Below, in pieces: positions 8,007-17,256 of a stretch of DNA of 59,372 nucleotides. Made by a program: the position numbers and the translations under genes. Position 1 is the stretch's first letter. Each line of letters begins with the position of its first letter. Below the pieces are notes generated by a model. It did not search any database. It worked only from the letters and a program-made list of their open reading frames with translations, and was not told the DNA's origin. Source of the stretch: Romboutsia weinsteinii (GTDB lineage: Bacteria; Bacillota; Clostridia; Peptostreptococcales; Peptostreptococcaceae); NCBI RefSeq assembly GCF_002250835.2, contig NZ_NOJY02000020.1, forward strand, positions 1 through 59,372, written 5' to 3'.

Positions 8007-9668
8007 CTATATTTTATAAAGCCTTGCTTCCCATGGCTTTAAATCTATCATTGTTGTATCCCCATGTTTTTCAACTTTGTAATTTGAAAGTTCTAAGTTT
8101 TTATATTTTAAATTTATATCTTCATAAGAGTATGTATTTTCTTCATTACTTAAATTACATAATATTAAAAATTTGCTATTATCTAACTCTCTTTCATATG
8201 CAAAAATATTTTCATCTTCTTCCAAAATAAGATTGTATTTCCCATATACTAAGGATTTATTTTCTTTTCTTATTTTAATCATATCTTTGTAGAAGTTATA
8301 AATAGAGCGTGGATCATTAAGTTGTGCTTCTACATTTATATCCATATAATTTTCATTAACTTTTATCCATGGAGTACCTTGTGTAAATCCTGCATTTAGT
8401 TTATTATCCCATTGCATAGGTGTTCTTGTGTTATCTCTTGAAGTATTGCATATATCATCAAGTACAAGTTCTTTCTCTTCTCCCAATTCAATTCTTTCTC
8501 TATACTCGTTTTTTGTTCTTACATCATTGTAGTCGTCGATATCATCAAATTTTATATTTGTCATGCCTATTTCTTGACCTTGATATATAAATGGTGTTCC
8601 TTTATGCATAAAGTATACTAATCCTAGAGCTTTGGCACTTTCTTTTAAGTACTTTTTATCATTACCCCAAGATGAAACTATTCTTGTTACATCATGATTT
8701 TCAATATACAAAGCATTCCATCCTATTTCCTCTAAGTTCTTTTGCCACTTACTCCATATCTTTTTTAAATTACGTACACTAAATCCTTCTTCTCGACTAT
8801 TATTCCATAAATCAATATGTTCAAATTGAAATAGCATATTAAACTTCCCATTTTCTTCTCCAACCCAAATGTCAGCCTCTTCTGATTTTACTCCATTGGC
8901 TTCTCCAACAGTCATAATATCGTATTTATCAAAAGTTTCTTCCTTTAACTCTTTAAGATATTCATGTATACCATCAATATTCATATGCTTAGTAAAAGAT
9001 GGTACATATTTTAAATTATTAGTATTTTCAATATCCTTTAATCCTTCTTCTTTATTTATATGGCTTATAGCATCTACCCTAAATCCATCTATCCCCTTAT
9101 CTAGCCACCAGTTTATCATTTTATAAATAGCTTGTCTCATATCTTTGTTCTTCCAGTTAAGATCTGGTTGTTTTGAACTAAATAAATGAAGGAAGTATTC
9201 ATCAGTATTTTCATCATATTCCCAAGCTGAACCTTTAAATATACTCTCCCAGTTATTTGGCTCTTTATTCTCTTTTCCTTCGCTCCAAATATACCAATCT
9301 CTTTTTTCATTATCTTTAGAAGATCTAGATTCAACAAACCATTCATGCTCATCACTTGTGTGGTTAATAACTAGATCTATTATCAGCTTCATATCTCTTT
9401 TATGTACTTCGCTTAACAATTCATCAAAATCATCCATTGTTCCAAAATCATCCATTATATCTTGATAATCGCTTATATCATATCCATTATCATCATTAGG
9501 CGACTTATAAACTGGGCATATCCATATTACATCTATCCCTAAATCTTTTAAATAATCTAATTTAGATATTACTCCTCTAATATCACCTATACCGTCATTA
9601 TTGTAATCCATAAAGCTTCTAGGATATATTTGATAAGCAACTGCTTCCTTCCACCAACTTTTTTTCAT
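8007..9668 (-). CDS. GH13 oligo-1,6-glucosidase / alpha-glucosidase
   Basis: 553 aa from the ATG at 9668, chosen because GGGAGGGG lies 6 nt upstream and the family N terminus (K-K-S-W-W-K-E-A-V-A-Y-Q-I-Y-P-R-S-F) begins there. A longer frame opens at 9707, but its extra 13 codons cover the operator. GH13_31 features: N-D-G-I-G-D-I-R-G near residue 25, L-V-I-N-H-T-S-D-E-H, G-F-R-V-D-A-I (nucleophile Asp), M-T-V-G-E-A (acid Glu) and I-E-N-H-D (third carboxylate). It cleaves alpha-1,4/1,6 glucosidic bonds in the imported, probably phosphorylated, sugar. First gene of the operon; no signal peptide. Confidence 0.9.
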   Translation of the reverse strand: MKKSWWKEAVAYQIYPRSFMDYNNDGIGDIRGVISKLDYLKDLGIDVIWICPVYKSPNDDNGYDISDYQDIMDDFGTMDDFDELLSEVHKRDMKLIIDLVINHTSDEHEWFVESRSSKDNEKRDWYIWSEGKENKEPNNWESIFKGSAWEYDENTDEYFLHLFSSKQPDLNWKNKDMRQAIYKMINWWLDKGIDGFRVDAISHINKEEGLKDIENTNNLKYVPSFTKHMNIDGIHEYLKELKEETFDKYDIMTVGEANGVKSEEADIWVGEENGKFNMLFQFEHIDLWNNSREEGFSVRNLKKIWSKWQKNLEEIGWNALYIENHDVTRIVSSWGNDKKYLKESAKALGLVYFMHKGTPFIYQGQEIGMTNIKFDDIDDYNDVRTKNEYRERIELGEEKELVLDDICNTSRDNTRTPMQWDNKLNAGFTQGTPWIKVNENYMDINVEAQLNDPRSIYNFYKDMIKIRKENKSLVYGKYNLILEEDENIFAYERELDNSKFLILCNLSNEENTYSYEDINLKYKNLELSNYKVEKHGDTTMIDLKPWEARLYKI

Positions 9669-9683
9669 ATAACCCCTCCCAAG

Positions 9684-9697
9684 TGCAACCGTTTGTC
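9684..9697. promoter_or_regulatory. LacI/GalR-type operator, proximal copy
   Basis: TGCAACCGTTTGTC (minus strand GACAAACGGTTGCA) is centred on C-G like LacI/GalR sites. It lies in the leader, 16 bp before the glucosidase start. A near-identical copy lies 160 bp away at 9844-9857. Confidence 0.55.
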
Positions 9698-9774
9698 TTT
9701 TTGTCAAAAATATATATCTGAATAATCATCCAGATTTTTACATGCATCTTTTAAATTTTATATTTTATAATAAG

Positions 9775-9803
9775 AATATAACATATGCTGCAAATGTTTT
9801 CAA
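9775..9803 (-). promoter_or_regulatory. Promoter of the alpha-glucoside operon with cre-like site
   Basis: Minus-strand TTGAAA (9798-9803), 17-bp spacer, TATATT (9775-9780). A cre-like sequence TGAAAACATTTGCA (9789-9802) overlaps the -35 and matches the CcpA consensus TGWNANCGNTNWCA except for two positions. Catabolite repression of a sugar operon would fit; binding is inferred. Confidence 0.5.
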
Positions 9804-9843
9804 CTTTTTTAACTATTTATTTTATATTTTAATATACATGTCA

Positions 9844-9857
9844 TGCAATCGATTGTC
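9844..9857. promoter_or_regulatory. LacI/GalR-type operator, distal copy
   Basis: TGCAATCGATTGTC (minus strand GACAATCGATTGCA) shares 12 of 14 positions with the proximal site. The pair brackets the promoter at 9775-9803, with centres exactly 160 bp apart. No LacI-family gene lies in the window. Confidence 0.55.
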
Positions 9858-9867
9858 CTCTCAAATA

Positions 9868-9912
9868 AAAAAGATAGATTTATTTCTAAATAATAAATCT
9901 ATCTTTTTTATT
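9868..9912 (-). terminator. Intrinsic terminator of the HEEFH lipoprotein gene
   Basis: AAAAAGATAGATTTATT pairs with AATAAATCTATCTTTTTT. The stem begins directly after the stop codon, with T runs on both strands, so it may be bidirectional. Confidence 0.8.
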
Positions 9913-9913
9913 T

Positions 9914-11044
9914 TTACTCTTCCGTACTTTCTAATGCTTTTCTTCTTTCTTGTATTGATTTTACAAGGTTTTCAACCTCTTGTGATGGTTGTTGAGGTAC
10001 CGCTTTATAATCTTTAAGAAGTATTTCAAGTGGAGGAGTTCCTTGTTGTGCTTCTTTTTTCCAATTCAAATTATTTTGTTTTTCTAGAAGTACCCCTGAT
10101 GATCCACCTATGTCATAAGCTTCTTCATCAGGTAATCCAAAGAATCTTTCAGCATCTAAATTGTAGTCCTCTCTTATCATATCTTGATAAAATTTAAATG
10201 CTTCTTCTTCACTTATACTTAAACCTTCTATTGAGCGCATATTAGTAGCCATATCAAAATATCTAGCAGTTCCTTCTAATATATCTATAGATTTTGTAAG
10301 CTCATACTCCTCCTTATTATTTTTTTTATATTCTTCAAACCACCATTTTGCAGATTCTAAGTATTGTTGTTCTTTTTCAGGTTCTAGTATAGCTTTGTTT
10401 AATGCATTGATTATTTCTAATCGTTGCGTTCTTGCACTAAAGTTTTCCACTCCTTTAGTTAATAATTCTTCTTGATCAGTCTCTTTTATTTTCCATGTGC
10501 TTTGGTAATTATGAAATTCCTCATGTACAGTAAATGTAAATAGCATACTAGAATTAGGTAATGCTTTAAACTCACCATTATCATATGGATTATTGAACAT
10601 CTCTGGGTCCACTTCTACTTTTATTGTTGGCTTTCCATTTAAAGTATTTTCAGAACTACTAAACATAAATGGATTTCCTTGAGCTTTAAATTTATCTGGT
10701 AAATCTTTGGCATTTAGTTTATTAATTTCTTTATCTGATGATATAAGCCAAGCATTATTTCCATTAGCCTCTACGTAAAGTACGTTATACTTTGAAAAAT
10801 CTACTCCAGGCCAAATCTTATCTAAATCATTCCATGTACTCCATATTTGTTGTGCAACTCTTAATATATATTTATCCATAGTCATATTTGACCATTCTCT
10901 CTCCAGGTTTTCGTATGGCACTTCATTTATATCCATATTCATAGATATTGGCTTAATTTCCATATCATCTTTTTTATTACAAGCAGTCATACTAAGTAAA
11001 CAAGTAAATGCTAGTATAGGTATAAAAACTTTCTTCTTAAGCAT
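9914..11044 (-). CDS. Putative zinc metallopeptidase-like lipoprotein (HEEFH motif)
   Basis: 376 aa from the ATG at 11044; an upstream extension to 11152 overlaps the GTPase gene and lacks a signal sequence at its start. The chosen start gives a lipoprotein signal: K-K-K, a hydrophobic core, then L-L-S-M-T-A-C with the lipidated Cys at about residue 22. Around residue 175, F-T-V-H-E-E-F-H-N-Y is a canonical HExxH zinc site, and G-V-E-N-F-S-A-R some 30 residues later could give the third (Glu) ligand of a gluzincin. The rest is helical. Expected location: outer face of the membrane. Substrate unknown; the family is not recognised. It follows the Tet-like GTPase after 79 nt. Confidence 0.55.
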   Translation of the reverse strand: MLKKKVFIPILAFTCLLSMTACNKKDDMEIKPISMNMDINEVPYENLEREWSNMTMDKYILRVAQQIWSTWNDLDKIWPGVDFSKYNVLYVEANGNNAWLISSDKEINKLNAKDLPDKFKAQGNPFMFSSSENTLNGKPTIKVEVDPEMFNNPYDNGEFKALPNSSMLFTFTVHEEFHNYQSTWKIKETDQEELLTKGVENFSARTQRLEIINALNKAILEPEKEQQYLESAKWWFEEYKKNNKEEYELTKSIDILEGTARYFDMATNMRSIEGLSISEEEAFKFYQDMIREDYNLDAERFFGLPDEEAYDIGGSSGVLLEKQNNLNWKKEAQQGTPPLEILLKDYKAVPQQPSQEVENLVKSIQERRKALESTEE

Positions 11045-11123
11045 AATATATTTCCTTTCACATCTTGTATATTTAAACATAGTATGCCTAATTATTAATA
11101 TTTTAGACGTTTTTACATTATAT

Positions 11124-13103
11124 TTATAGACAATGCATAAAGGCTTTTGCATCTTGTGATATGACTGTATATGCTTGTCCTTTAGAGCAAAATATAGAAT
11201 TTGAAGTATATTGGTTATCTAAGTTTTTATTGTAAGCCTTTCTTTTTATTATCTCTTCGTGATTATGACATTTATCATATCCGTCAAATATAAAACTAAC
11301 ACTTCCTCGTCCTTTAGTAAATGATGTCAATTCCATACTGTAATCCATAAAAGTTGCTACAGGTCCACGTCCATTTATTGTACTTTTATCATTATAAAGT
11401 TCTGGTGGCTCAAACTCTCCAAAATATTTTTGTATATCAGATAAAACCCTTCCTAAATACTCCGTATTTACCTCTATTCTAAACTTATAATATGGTTCTA
11501 ATATAATATTTTCTACCTGCTCTATCCCCTGCCTCAATGCTCTTAATGTTGCTTCTCTAAAATCGCCTCCACTTGTATGCTTGTTATGAGCTCTTCCATT
11601 GAGTAAAGTTATATTTAAATCAGTTAATTCAAATCCTCCTAATATTCCTCTATGAACTTTTTCAAATATATGAGTTTTAACTAAATTTTGATGACCTAAC
11701 TGTAAATTATCAACATGAGCAATACTTTTAAAGGTAATACCTGAGCTTCTAGGCGCTGGCTCTATTTTCAGATGTACTTCTGCATAATGGCCTAATGGTT
11801 CAAAATGTCCATATCCTACTGTATTTTCACATATAGTTTCTTTGTATAGTATTTCACATGGCCCAAAGTCTACGTATATACCAAATCTTTCCTTCATAAT
11901 TTCTTTTAATATTTCTAACTGTATCTTTCCCATTACATGAATATGTATTTCTTTTAGAGTATCCTCATAATCTATATTTAGTGCCGGTTCTTCACTTTCT
12001 AAGATCTTAAAATATCTAAAAACATCATTTATATTTAAAGAACTATCAAATAATAATTTCGACTTCATATTTGGTATTAATTCTACTTTATTTGAACTAG
12101 TAAGCTTATCTAGAGTATTTTCTGTGTCCCCAATAGTTATATAGTCTCCCGGTATAGCATCTGTAATCCCTAGTACTGTAAAGAGTTGGCCTGCCTGTAC
12201 ATAGTTTTGCATTGTAAACTTGCTGCCATTGTATAGTCTTATATTACTAATTTTATTATATATTTTTTCATTATTTTTGATATATTTGACTTCATCTCTT
12301 GGCTTAATACTTCCCTCTAATGCTTTAATATATGTTAGCCTTTTGCCATTTTCATCGTGCTTTATTTTATATACAGTACCAACAAAATCACCATCTTTTT
12401 TATAAGATGTGTATGTCATCTTATCTAATATATCGATGAATTTACTTATACCTACATCTTGTAGTGCCGATCCAAAATAACAAGGATAAATCTTACTTTT
12501 TTTTATCATACTCTTCATAGAGTCAATCCACAATTCTTCTTCATAATTTCCGTCCAAATATAATTCTAATAAATCATTATTTCTATCTGCAATAAACTCG
12601 ATAAGATTCTCACTCAAACTATTTTCATTAAAATCTTCAGTAATTTCAATTACATCTTCACTCAAGCTCCTATGTATTTCTTTTAATACCTCGTCTTTAT
12701 TGGCTCCATCTCTGTCCATTTTATTTACGAATATAAAGGCAGGAACATTATATTTTTCTAATAACCTAAATACTGTTTCAGTATGAGACTGTACTTTTTC
12801 AACTCCACTTATTATAAGTACTGCATAGTCCATTATTTTAATAGCTCTTTCCATCTCTGGTGAAAAGTCTATATGTCCAGGAGTATCAATTAAATAATAG
12901 TTTGAATCATTATATACAAAGTTCCCTTGTTCAGAAAAAATTGTTATCCCTCTATTCTTTTCTAATATATGGCTATCTAAAAATGTATCTCTATGATCTA
13001 CTCGTCCTCTTTTTCTAATAGTATTTGTATGGAAAAGCACCTGTTCACAAAATGTTGTTTTTCCTGCATCTACATGAGCTAATATTCCTACTGTCTTGTT
13101 CAT
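11124..13103 (-). CDS. Tet(M)/TetB(P)-like ribosomal-protection-type GTPase
   Basis: 659 aa, near the 640-650 of ribosomal protection proteins. SD AAGGAG 6 nt upstream. G1 A-H-V-D-A-G-K-T-T, switch I R-G-I-T-I-F-S, G3 D-T-P-G-H-I-D-F and G4 N-K-M-D are intact, followed by EF-G-like domains II-V (A-L-R-Q-G-I-E near the end of domain IV). These proteins resemble EF-G and dislodge tetracycline from the ribosome. The identity looks like a chromosomal paralogue rather than a recently acquired tet gene: base composition and codon use match the neighbours and no mobile DNA surrounds it. It may be a housekeeping translation factor; tetracycline resistance cannot be claimed from sequence. Confidence 0.75.
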   Translation of the reverse strand: MNKTVGILAHVDAGKTTFCEQVLFHTNTIRKRGRVDHRDTFLDSHILEKNRGITIFSEQGNFVYNDSNYYLIDTPGHIDFSPEMERAIKIMDYAVLIISGVEKVQSHTETVFRLLEKYNVPAFIFVNKMDRDGANKDEVLKEIHRSLSEDVIEITEDFNENSLSENLIEFIADRNNDLLELYLDGNYEEELWIDSMKSMIKKSKIYPCYFGSALQDVGISKFIDILDKMTYTSYKKDGDFVGTVYKIKHDENGKRLTYIKALEGSIKPRDEVKYIKNNEKIYNKISNIRLYNGSKFTMQNYVQAGQLFTVLGITDAIPGDYITIGDTENTLDKLTSSNKVELIPNMKSKLLFDSSLNINDVFRYFKILESEEPALNIDYEDTLKEIHIHVMGKIQLEILKEIMKERFGIYVDFGPCEILYKETICENTVGYGHFEPLGHYAEVHLKIEPAPRSSGITFKSIAHVDNLQLGHQNLVKTHIFEKVHRGILGGFELTDLNITLLNGRAHNKHTSGGDFREATLRALRQGIEQVENIILEPYYKFRIEVNTEYLGRVLSDIQKYFGEFEPPELYNDKSTINGRGPVATFMDYSMELTSFTKGRGSVSFIFDGYDKCHNHEEIIKRKAYNKNLDNQYTSNSIFCSKGQAYTVISQDAKAFMHCL

Positions 13104-13118
13104 CTTTTCTCCTTACTA

Positions 13119-13151
13119 AAAAGAGAGGGTGAAACTTTCCCCCTCTCTTTA
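13119..13151 (-). terminator. Intrinsic terminator of the nfnAB-like operon
   Basis: AAAGAGAGGG pairs with CCCTCTCTTT (plus an inner G-C pair) around GGAAAGTTTCA, followed by TTTTTAG on the minus strand, 11 nt after the stop of the flavoprotein gene. Confidence 0.8.
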
Positions 13152-13161
13152 CTATAATAAT

Positions 13162-14574
13162 TTATGCATAATGTGTTTCTTTTTGGTTAGCTTTTTCTTT
13201 GATGTATTCATCAATTGCCGCTGCCGCTGATTTTCCTGCTCCCATTGCAGATATTACAGTTGCTGCTCCCGTTACTGCATCTCCACCAGCATATACACCT
13301 TCTTTAGATGTACATCCATGTTCATTGGCAACTATACATTCCCATTTATTTGTATCTAAACCATCTGTAGTAGAAGTAATTAATGGATTTGGATTTGTAC
13401 CAAGAGACATTATTACTGTGTCTACTTCTAATACAAATTCAGAACCTTCAACAACAATTGGTCTTCTTCTACCAGAAGCATCAGGTTCTCCTAATTCCAT
13501 TTTAACGCATATCATTCCTTTAACATCTCCATTTTCATCAACTAAAATTTCAGTAGGATTTGTTAATGTATCAAATATCACGCCTTCTTCTCTTGCATGG
13601 TGTATTTCTTCTGCTCTTGCTGGAAGCTCTGCATCACTTCTTCTATATACTATGTGTGTCTCTGAACCAAGTCTTAAGGCAGTTCTTGCTGCATCCATTG
13701 CAACATTTCCTCCTCCTACTACTGCTACCGATTTACCAAGTCTGATTGGTGTAGCATAATCTTCTTTATAGGCTTTCATTAAGTTTACCCTTGTTAAGAA
13801 TTCATTAGCTGAAAATACTCCATTAGCATTTTCTCCATTTATTCCCATAAACTTAGGTAGACCTGCTCCTGACCCTATAAATACTGCTTCAAATTTTTCT
13901 TCTTCTAATAATTCATCAATAGTTATTGTTCTTCCTATTATTACATTTGTTTCTATCTCTACACCTAATTTTTTAATATTATCTATTTCAGCTTGAACTA
14001 TCTCTTTTTTAGGAAGTCTAAACTCTGGTATTCCATAAGTTAATACTCCTCCAGCTTCATGCATAGCTTCAAATATTGTAACATTATAACCTCTTTTAGC
14101 TAATTCCCCAGCACATGCAAGCCCAGCAGGTCCACTACCTACTACAGCAACTTTTCTACCGTTTTTAGGTTCAGTTTTAGTAAGATCTATATTATTCTCT
14201 CTTGAGTAATCCGCTACAAATTTTTCTAACTTACCGATTGCTATAGCACCAGCTTTTCTGGCAAATACACATTTACCTTCACATTGATTTTCTTGTGGAC
14301 ATACTCTTCCGCAAACTGCTGGTAATGAGCTACTTTCAGCTATAACTTTAGCTGCACCTTCGATATTCTCTTTTTTAAGTTCCTCAATGAAACCAGGAAT
14401 ATCTATACCTACAGGACATCCTGCTACACATTGAGGCTTTTTACATCCTAAGCATCTTTTCGCTTCTACTACTGCATCCTCTAAAGTGTACCCTAAACAA
14501 ACCTCGTCAAAATTGCTTTTTCTTACACCAGCTTCTTGTTCTCTTGCTGGTACTCTCCCCATTTTATTAGCCAT
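13162..14574 (-). CDS. NADPH-binding Fe-S flavoprotein, NfnB/SudA/GltD-like
   Basis: 470 aa from the ATG at 14574, preceded by GCGGGGGGAA at 7 nt; a frame opening at 14598 lies inside the upstream gene. N-terminal Cys pairs (C-L-G-C-K-K-P-Q-C-V-A-G-C-P and V-C-G-R-V-C-P-Q-E-N-Q-C-E-G-K-C) hold two 4Fe-4S clusters. The FAD fold is V-A-V-V-G-S-G-P-A-G-L-A-C-A near residue 150, and the NAD(P) fold is V-A-V-V-G-G-G-N-V-A-M-D near 285. This is the large subunit of the electron-bifurcating NADH-dependent ferredoxin:NADP oxidoreductase, also annotated as glutamate synthase small chain or sulfide dehydrogenase SudA. Its start overlaps the partner's stop (TAATG), implying translational coupling. Confidence 0.9.
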   Translation of the reverse strand: MANKMGRVPAREQEAGVRKSNFDEVCLGYTLEDAVVEAKRCLGCKKPQCVAGCPVGIDIPGFIEELKKENIEGAAKVIAESSSLPAVCGRVCPQENQCEGKCVFARKAGAIAIGKLEKFVADYSRENNIDLTKTEPKNGRKVAVVGSGPAGLACAGELAKRGYNVTIFEAMHEAGGVLTYGIPEFRLPKKEIVQAEIDNIKKLGVEIETNVIIGRTITIDELLEEEKFEAVFIGSGAGLPKFMGINGENANGVFSANEFLTRVNLMKAYKEDYATPIRLGKSVAVVGGGNVAMDAARTALRLGSETHIVYRRSDAELPARAEEIHHAREEGVIFDTLTNPTEILVDENGDVKGMICVKMELGEPDASGRRRPIVVEGSEFVLEVDTVIMSLGTNPNPLITSTTDGLDTNKWECIVANEHGCTSKEGVYAGGDAVTGAATVISAMGAGKSAAAAIDEYIKEKANQKETHYA

Positions 14575-15467
14575 TATATATTCCCCCCGCATCCACATTT
14601 TGCATGATGGTGAGTATCTCCTTCTTCTACCTTTAAGATAGCTCTACCCTCTTGAGTCTTATACATGTTTTGTCTTCTCATTGCCTCATCAAAATCTACT
14701 AGGTGAGCATCAAATTCAGGCCCATCTACACATGCAAATTTAATTTTATTTCCTACACTAACTCTACAAGCTCCACACATACCTGTTCCATCAACCATTA
14801 TTGGATTTAAACTAACAGTTGTAGGAATATTTAATTCCTTTGTCATCATACTCATAAACTTCATCATTATCATAGGACCAATTACTATAGCATGATCATA
14901 ATTTTTTCCTTGATTTTGAACTAAGTCTTTCAATAAATCTGTAACCCTACCGTCAAATCCATAAGATCCATCATCAGTAGATATATATAAATTTTTAGCT
15001 GCAGCTCTCATCTCTTCTTCTAAAATAATTAATTCTTTATTTCTAGCACCAATTATTACATCCACATCTAGGTTATTTTCTTTAAACCATTTTACTTGCG
15101 GATATACAGGCGCAGAACCAACTCCTCCAGCTATAAAAATGATATTCTTATTCTTTAATTCTTCTATATTTTCTTCTATAAATTCACTCGGTTGACCTAA
15201 TGGACCAACAAAATCCATTACATAGTCACCTTCATTAAGTAGTGCCAACTCTTTAGTTGATGCACCTACAGTTTGAAACACTATAGATACAGTACCTTTT
15301 TCTTTGTTGTAATCTGCTATTGTAAGAGGTATTCTCTCACCCTTTTCATCATTTTTAACAATTATAAATTGTCCTGGCTTAGAAGCTTTAGCTACCCTAG
15401 GAGCTTCTATATCCATTAAATAAATATTGTCTGTTAATTGAACTTTTTTTACTATCTTGTTGTTCAT
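14574..15467 (-). CDS. Ferredoxin-NADP reductase-like FAD/2Fe-2S subunit, NfnA/SudB-like
   Basis: 297 aa from the ATG at 15467; GGAG lies about 9 nt upstream. The N-terminal domain of about 95 residues binds FAD (G-E-R-I-P-L-T-I), then an NAD-binding domain (F-I-A-G-G-V-G-S-A-P), and near the C terminus D-G-T-G-M-C-G-A-C-R-V and F-A-C-V-D-G-P provide the Cys for a 2Fe-2S cluster. The tail is His/Cys/Gly-rich (H-H-H-A-K-C-G-C-G-G). With the overlapping partner it forms the heterodimer that transfers electrons between NADH, ferredoxin and NADP(H) in the cytoplasm of anaerobes. First gene of a two-gene operon ending at 13119-13151. Confidence 0.88.
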   Translation of the reverse strand: MNNKIVKKVQLTDNIYLMDIEAPRVAKASKPGQFIIVKNDEKGERIPLTIADYNKEKGTVSIVFQTVGASTKELALLNEGDYVMDFVGPLGQPSEFIEENIEELKNKNIIFIAGGVGSAPVYPQVKWFKENNLDVDVIIGARNKELIILEEEMRAAAKNLYISTDDGSYGFDGRVTDLLKDLVQNQGKNYDHAIVIGPMIMMKFMSMMTKELNIPTTVSLNPIMVDGTGMCGACRVSVGNKIKFACVDGPEFDAHLVDFDEAMRRQNMYKTQEGRAILKVEEGDTHHHAKCGCGGNI

Positions 15468-15737
15468 TTCCCTATTCTCCATTCTCCATTGTGATAAATA
15501 TAATAAAACACATATTAGTTTAGTAAGCATTTCCCCCAGCTTACTAAATTTTTTAAACAAATATTAAATCTTCTATATAAATTATACTATTATTTGGTAA
15601 TATTTTAAACAATAAATAATATTTTTTTAACAACATATTGTATCTTGTATAGATAATTATTTTACTTATAAAACAATGTACGCATATTCTGTCAACAAGT
15701 ATTTCTAGTCTGTGCATTTAATCTTTAAAATCTGAAA

Positions 15738-15767
15738 CTAAAAAAGGTGTGTAATATTACACACCTC
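15738..15767 (-). terminator. Intrinsic terminator of the VanW-like gene
   Basis: GGTGTGTAAT/ATTACACACC is a perfect 10-bp palindromic stem, followed by TTTTTT on the minus strand. It adjoins the stop codon. Confidence 0.85.
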
Positions 15768-17005
15768 TACTTCATCTTATATTTATTGTTAGAGATAAGC
15801 TCTTCTCTAATCTTATTATTTTCCTCATCTAAATAAATTCTATAAGTCTTAACCATTATCTTTTCTTTCTCATATTTTTCTTCGCATTTAAGATATATTC
15901 TTTCTCTGTCTTGACTGCATCCATAAATTTTTGAAGTAACTGCTCCGTTGTTTACTATATTTTTTATATACACAGGGTGAGAGTATGGATTTTTAAACTT
16001 TAAGTCTGTATATCCATAAGATACAGCAGCATCTCTACCCTTAGGTGCATACCTTGACGGATATGTATGATTGTGAACTTCTTCTATTTCCATACCAGCT
16101 AACAAAGCAGCATTATATATTGTAGTTGAAACTTGGCAAACACCACCACCTTCTCCATTAACATATCTACCACCTACAATAACTTTAGCTGATTTATATC
16201 CGTTACTCCAGGTTCTAGCACCTGTGGATTTATTATATGAGAAAGTATCCATCGGCATAACAAGCCTATCACTGCTACTTTTTCCTGCTACGTGAATGTT
16301 GCTCCCTCTAGAGGTATGATCATTAAATCCTGTACTGTATTGTCCCAAAATAGTATCGATTGAATTTACATCTTCTGTTGTTATTGTTGGCTTTATAATA
16401 TTAATAGGAAGATCTGTATTTTTTATTTGTTTCTCTGCTAGCATATTATATATTTCTTCTTTTAATTTTACCACATCAAGTTCTATTCCTTCTTTTGAAG
16501 GTGTCCTAACTATTTCTCCTGAATCCTTAATTTCTAAAGTAGCTTCCTGTACTTGAACATCTATTTCTTCACTTATTTTATCAATAATTTCAGTTAGTTT
16601 TACTTCATCATAACTAGAGTGCAAATTAACTTCATATGTCCCCGCAAAGCTTAAATTAACAATCCTCTTTATATTATCTAGATTATCTTCTGATCTAGTA
16701 TACTTATACGCTTTTTCAAGTGAATTATCTACATTAAAATCTAAGTCAATGTCTTTAGGATATATCCTCCATACTTTATCATTATATTTTAGTTCAATGG
16801 TTTTTGGCTCATATACTTGGTTAACTTTTAATTTTGCTTCACTTAAATTTAGTCCACCTATATCTATATCTTGTATAAATATGTTTTTAAATATTTTTTC
16901 ATCTTTAGAACTTGCAGTTTTCTGCATCCCTAACATCAAAAACGAACCTAATAACAAGCTTATTATTAACATTAATTTCAATCTATATCTTGTAAATTTT
17001 AACAT
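15767..17005 (-). CDS. VanW family protein with peptidoglycan-binding-like domain
   Basis: 412 aa. Residues 10-28 are an N-terminal membrane anchor or signal. Residues 35-215 form a PG_binding_4/YoaR-type region (I-Q-D-I-D-I-G-G-L-N-L-S-E-A). Residues 225-370 are the VanW domain (T-F-S-Y-N-K-S-T-G-A-R-T; G-G-R-Y-V-N-G-E-G-G-G-V-C-Q-V-S-T-T-I-Y-N-A; A-A-V-S-Y-G-Y-T-D-L-K-F). The family is widespread in Clostridia and is named after an accessory gene of VanB clusters; its function is unknown, and no vancomycin genes lie nearby, so resistance should not be inferred. Exported, wall-facing location expected. Single gene. Confidence 0.85.
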   Translation of the reverse strand: MLKFTRYRLKLMLIISLLLGSFLMLGMQKTASSKDEKIFKNIFIQDIDIGGLNLSEAKLKVNQVYEPKTIELKYNDKVWRIYPKDIDLDFNVDNSLEKAYKYTRSEDNLDNIKRIVNLSFAGTYEVNLHSSYDEVKLTEIIDKISEEIDVQVQEATLEIKDSGEIVRTPSKEGIELDVVKLKEEIYNMLAEKQIKNTDLPINIIKPTITTEDVNSIDTILGQYSTGFNDHTSRGSNIHVAGKSSSDRLVMPMDTFSYNKSTGARTWSNGYKSAKVIVGGRYVNGEGGGVCQVSTTIYNAALLAGMEIEEVHNHTYPSRYAPKGRDAAVSYGYTDLKFKNPYSHPVYIKNIVNNGAVTSKIYGCSQDRERIYLKCEEKYEKEKIMVKTYRIYLDEENNKIREELISNNKYKMK

Positions 17006-17256
17006 ATTTTACTCCTTACATATTAATTATATAATAGTATTTTTACCCATTAATTTTTTAATATTCTTCATTGTAATTGTCTATAAAATTTCATGTTAAA
17101 AACCTTATAAAAATATGTAATTTTGTCGAAATTTGTGATATAATATTCAAGCATAACATATACCCATTAATTAAAGTAAATTTACAAAAAACTTAAAAAA
17201 TATATATAATCATCAGTATACTTAATTTTAGTCTACTCAGTTTAAGGAGGTTTATT

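Noticed and set aside
11124..13103. Call of acquired tetracycline resistance
   Set aside because: Only family-level resemblance to ribosomal protection proteins; base composition and context are chromosomal, so resistance is not claimed.
15767..17005. VanW as evidence of vancomycin resistance
   Set aside because: VanW-like proteins are common in Clostridia; no vanA/B/H/X-type genes are present.
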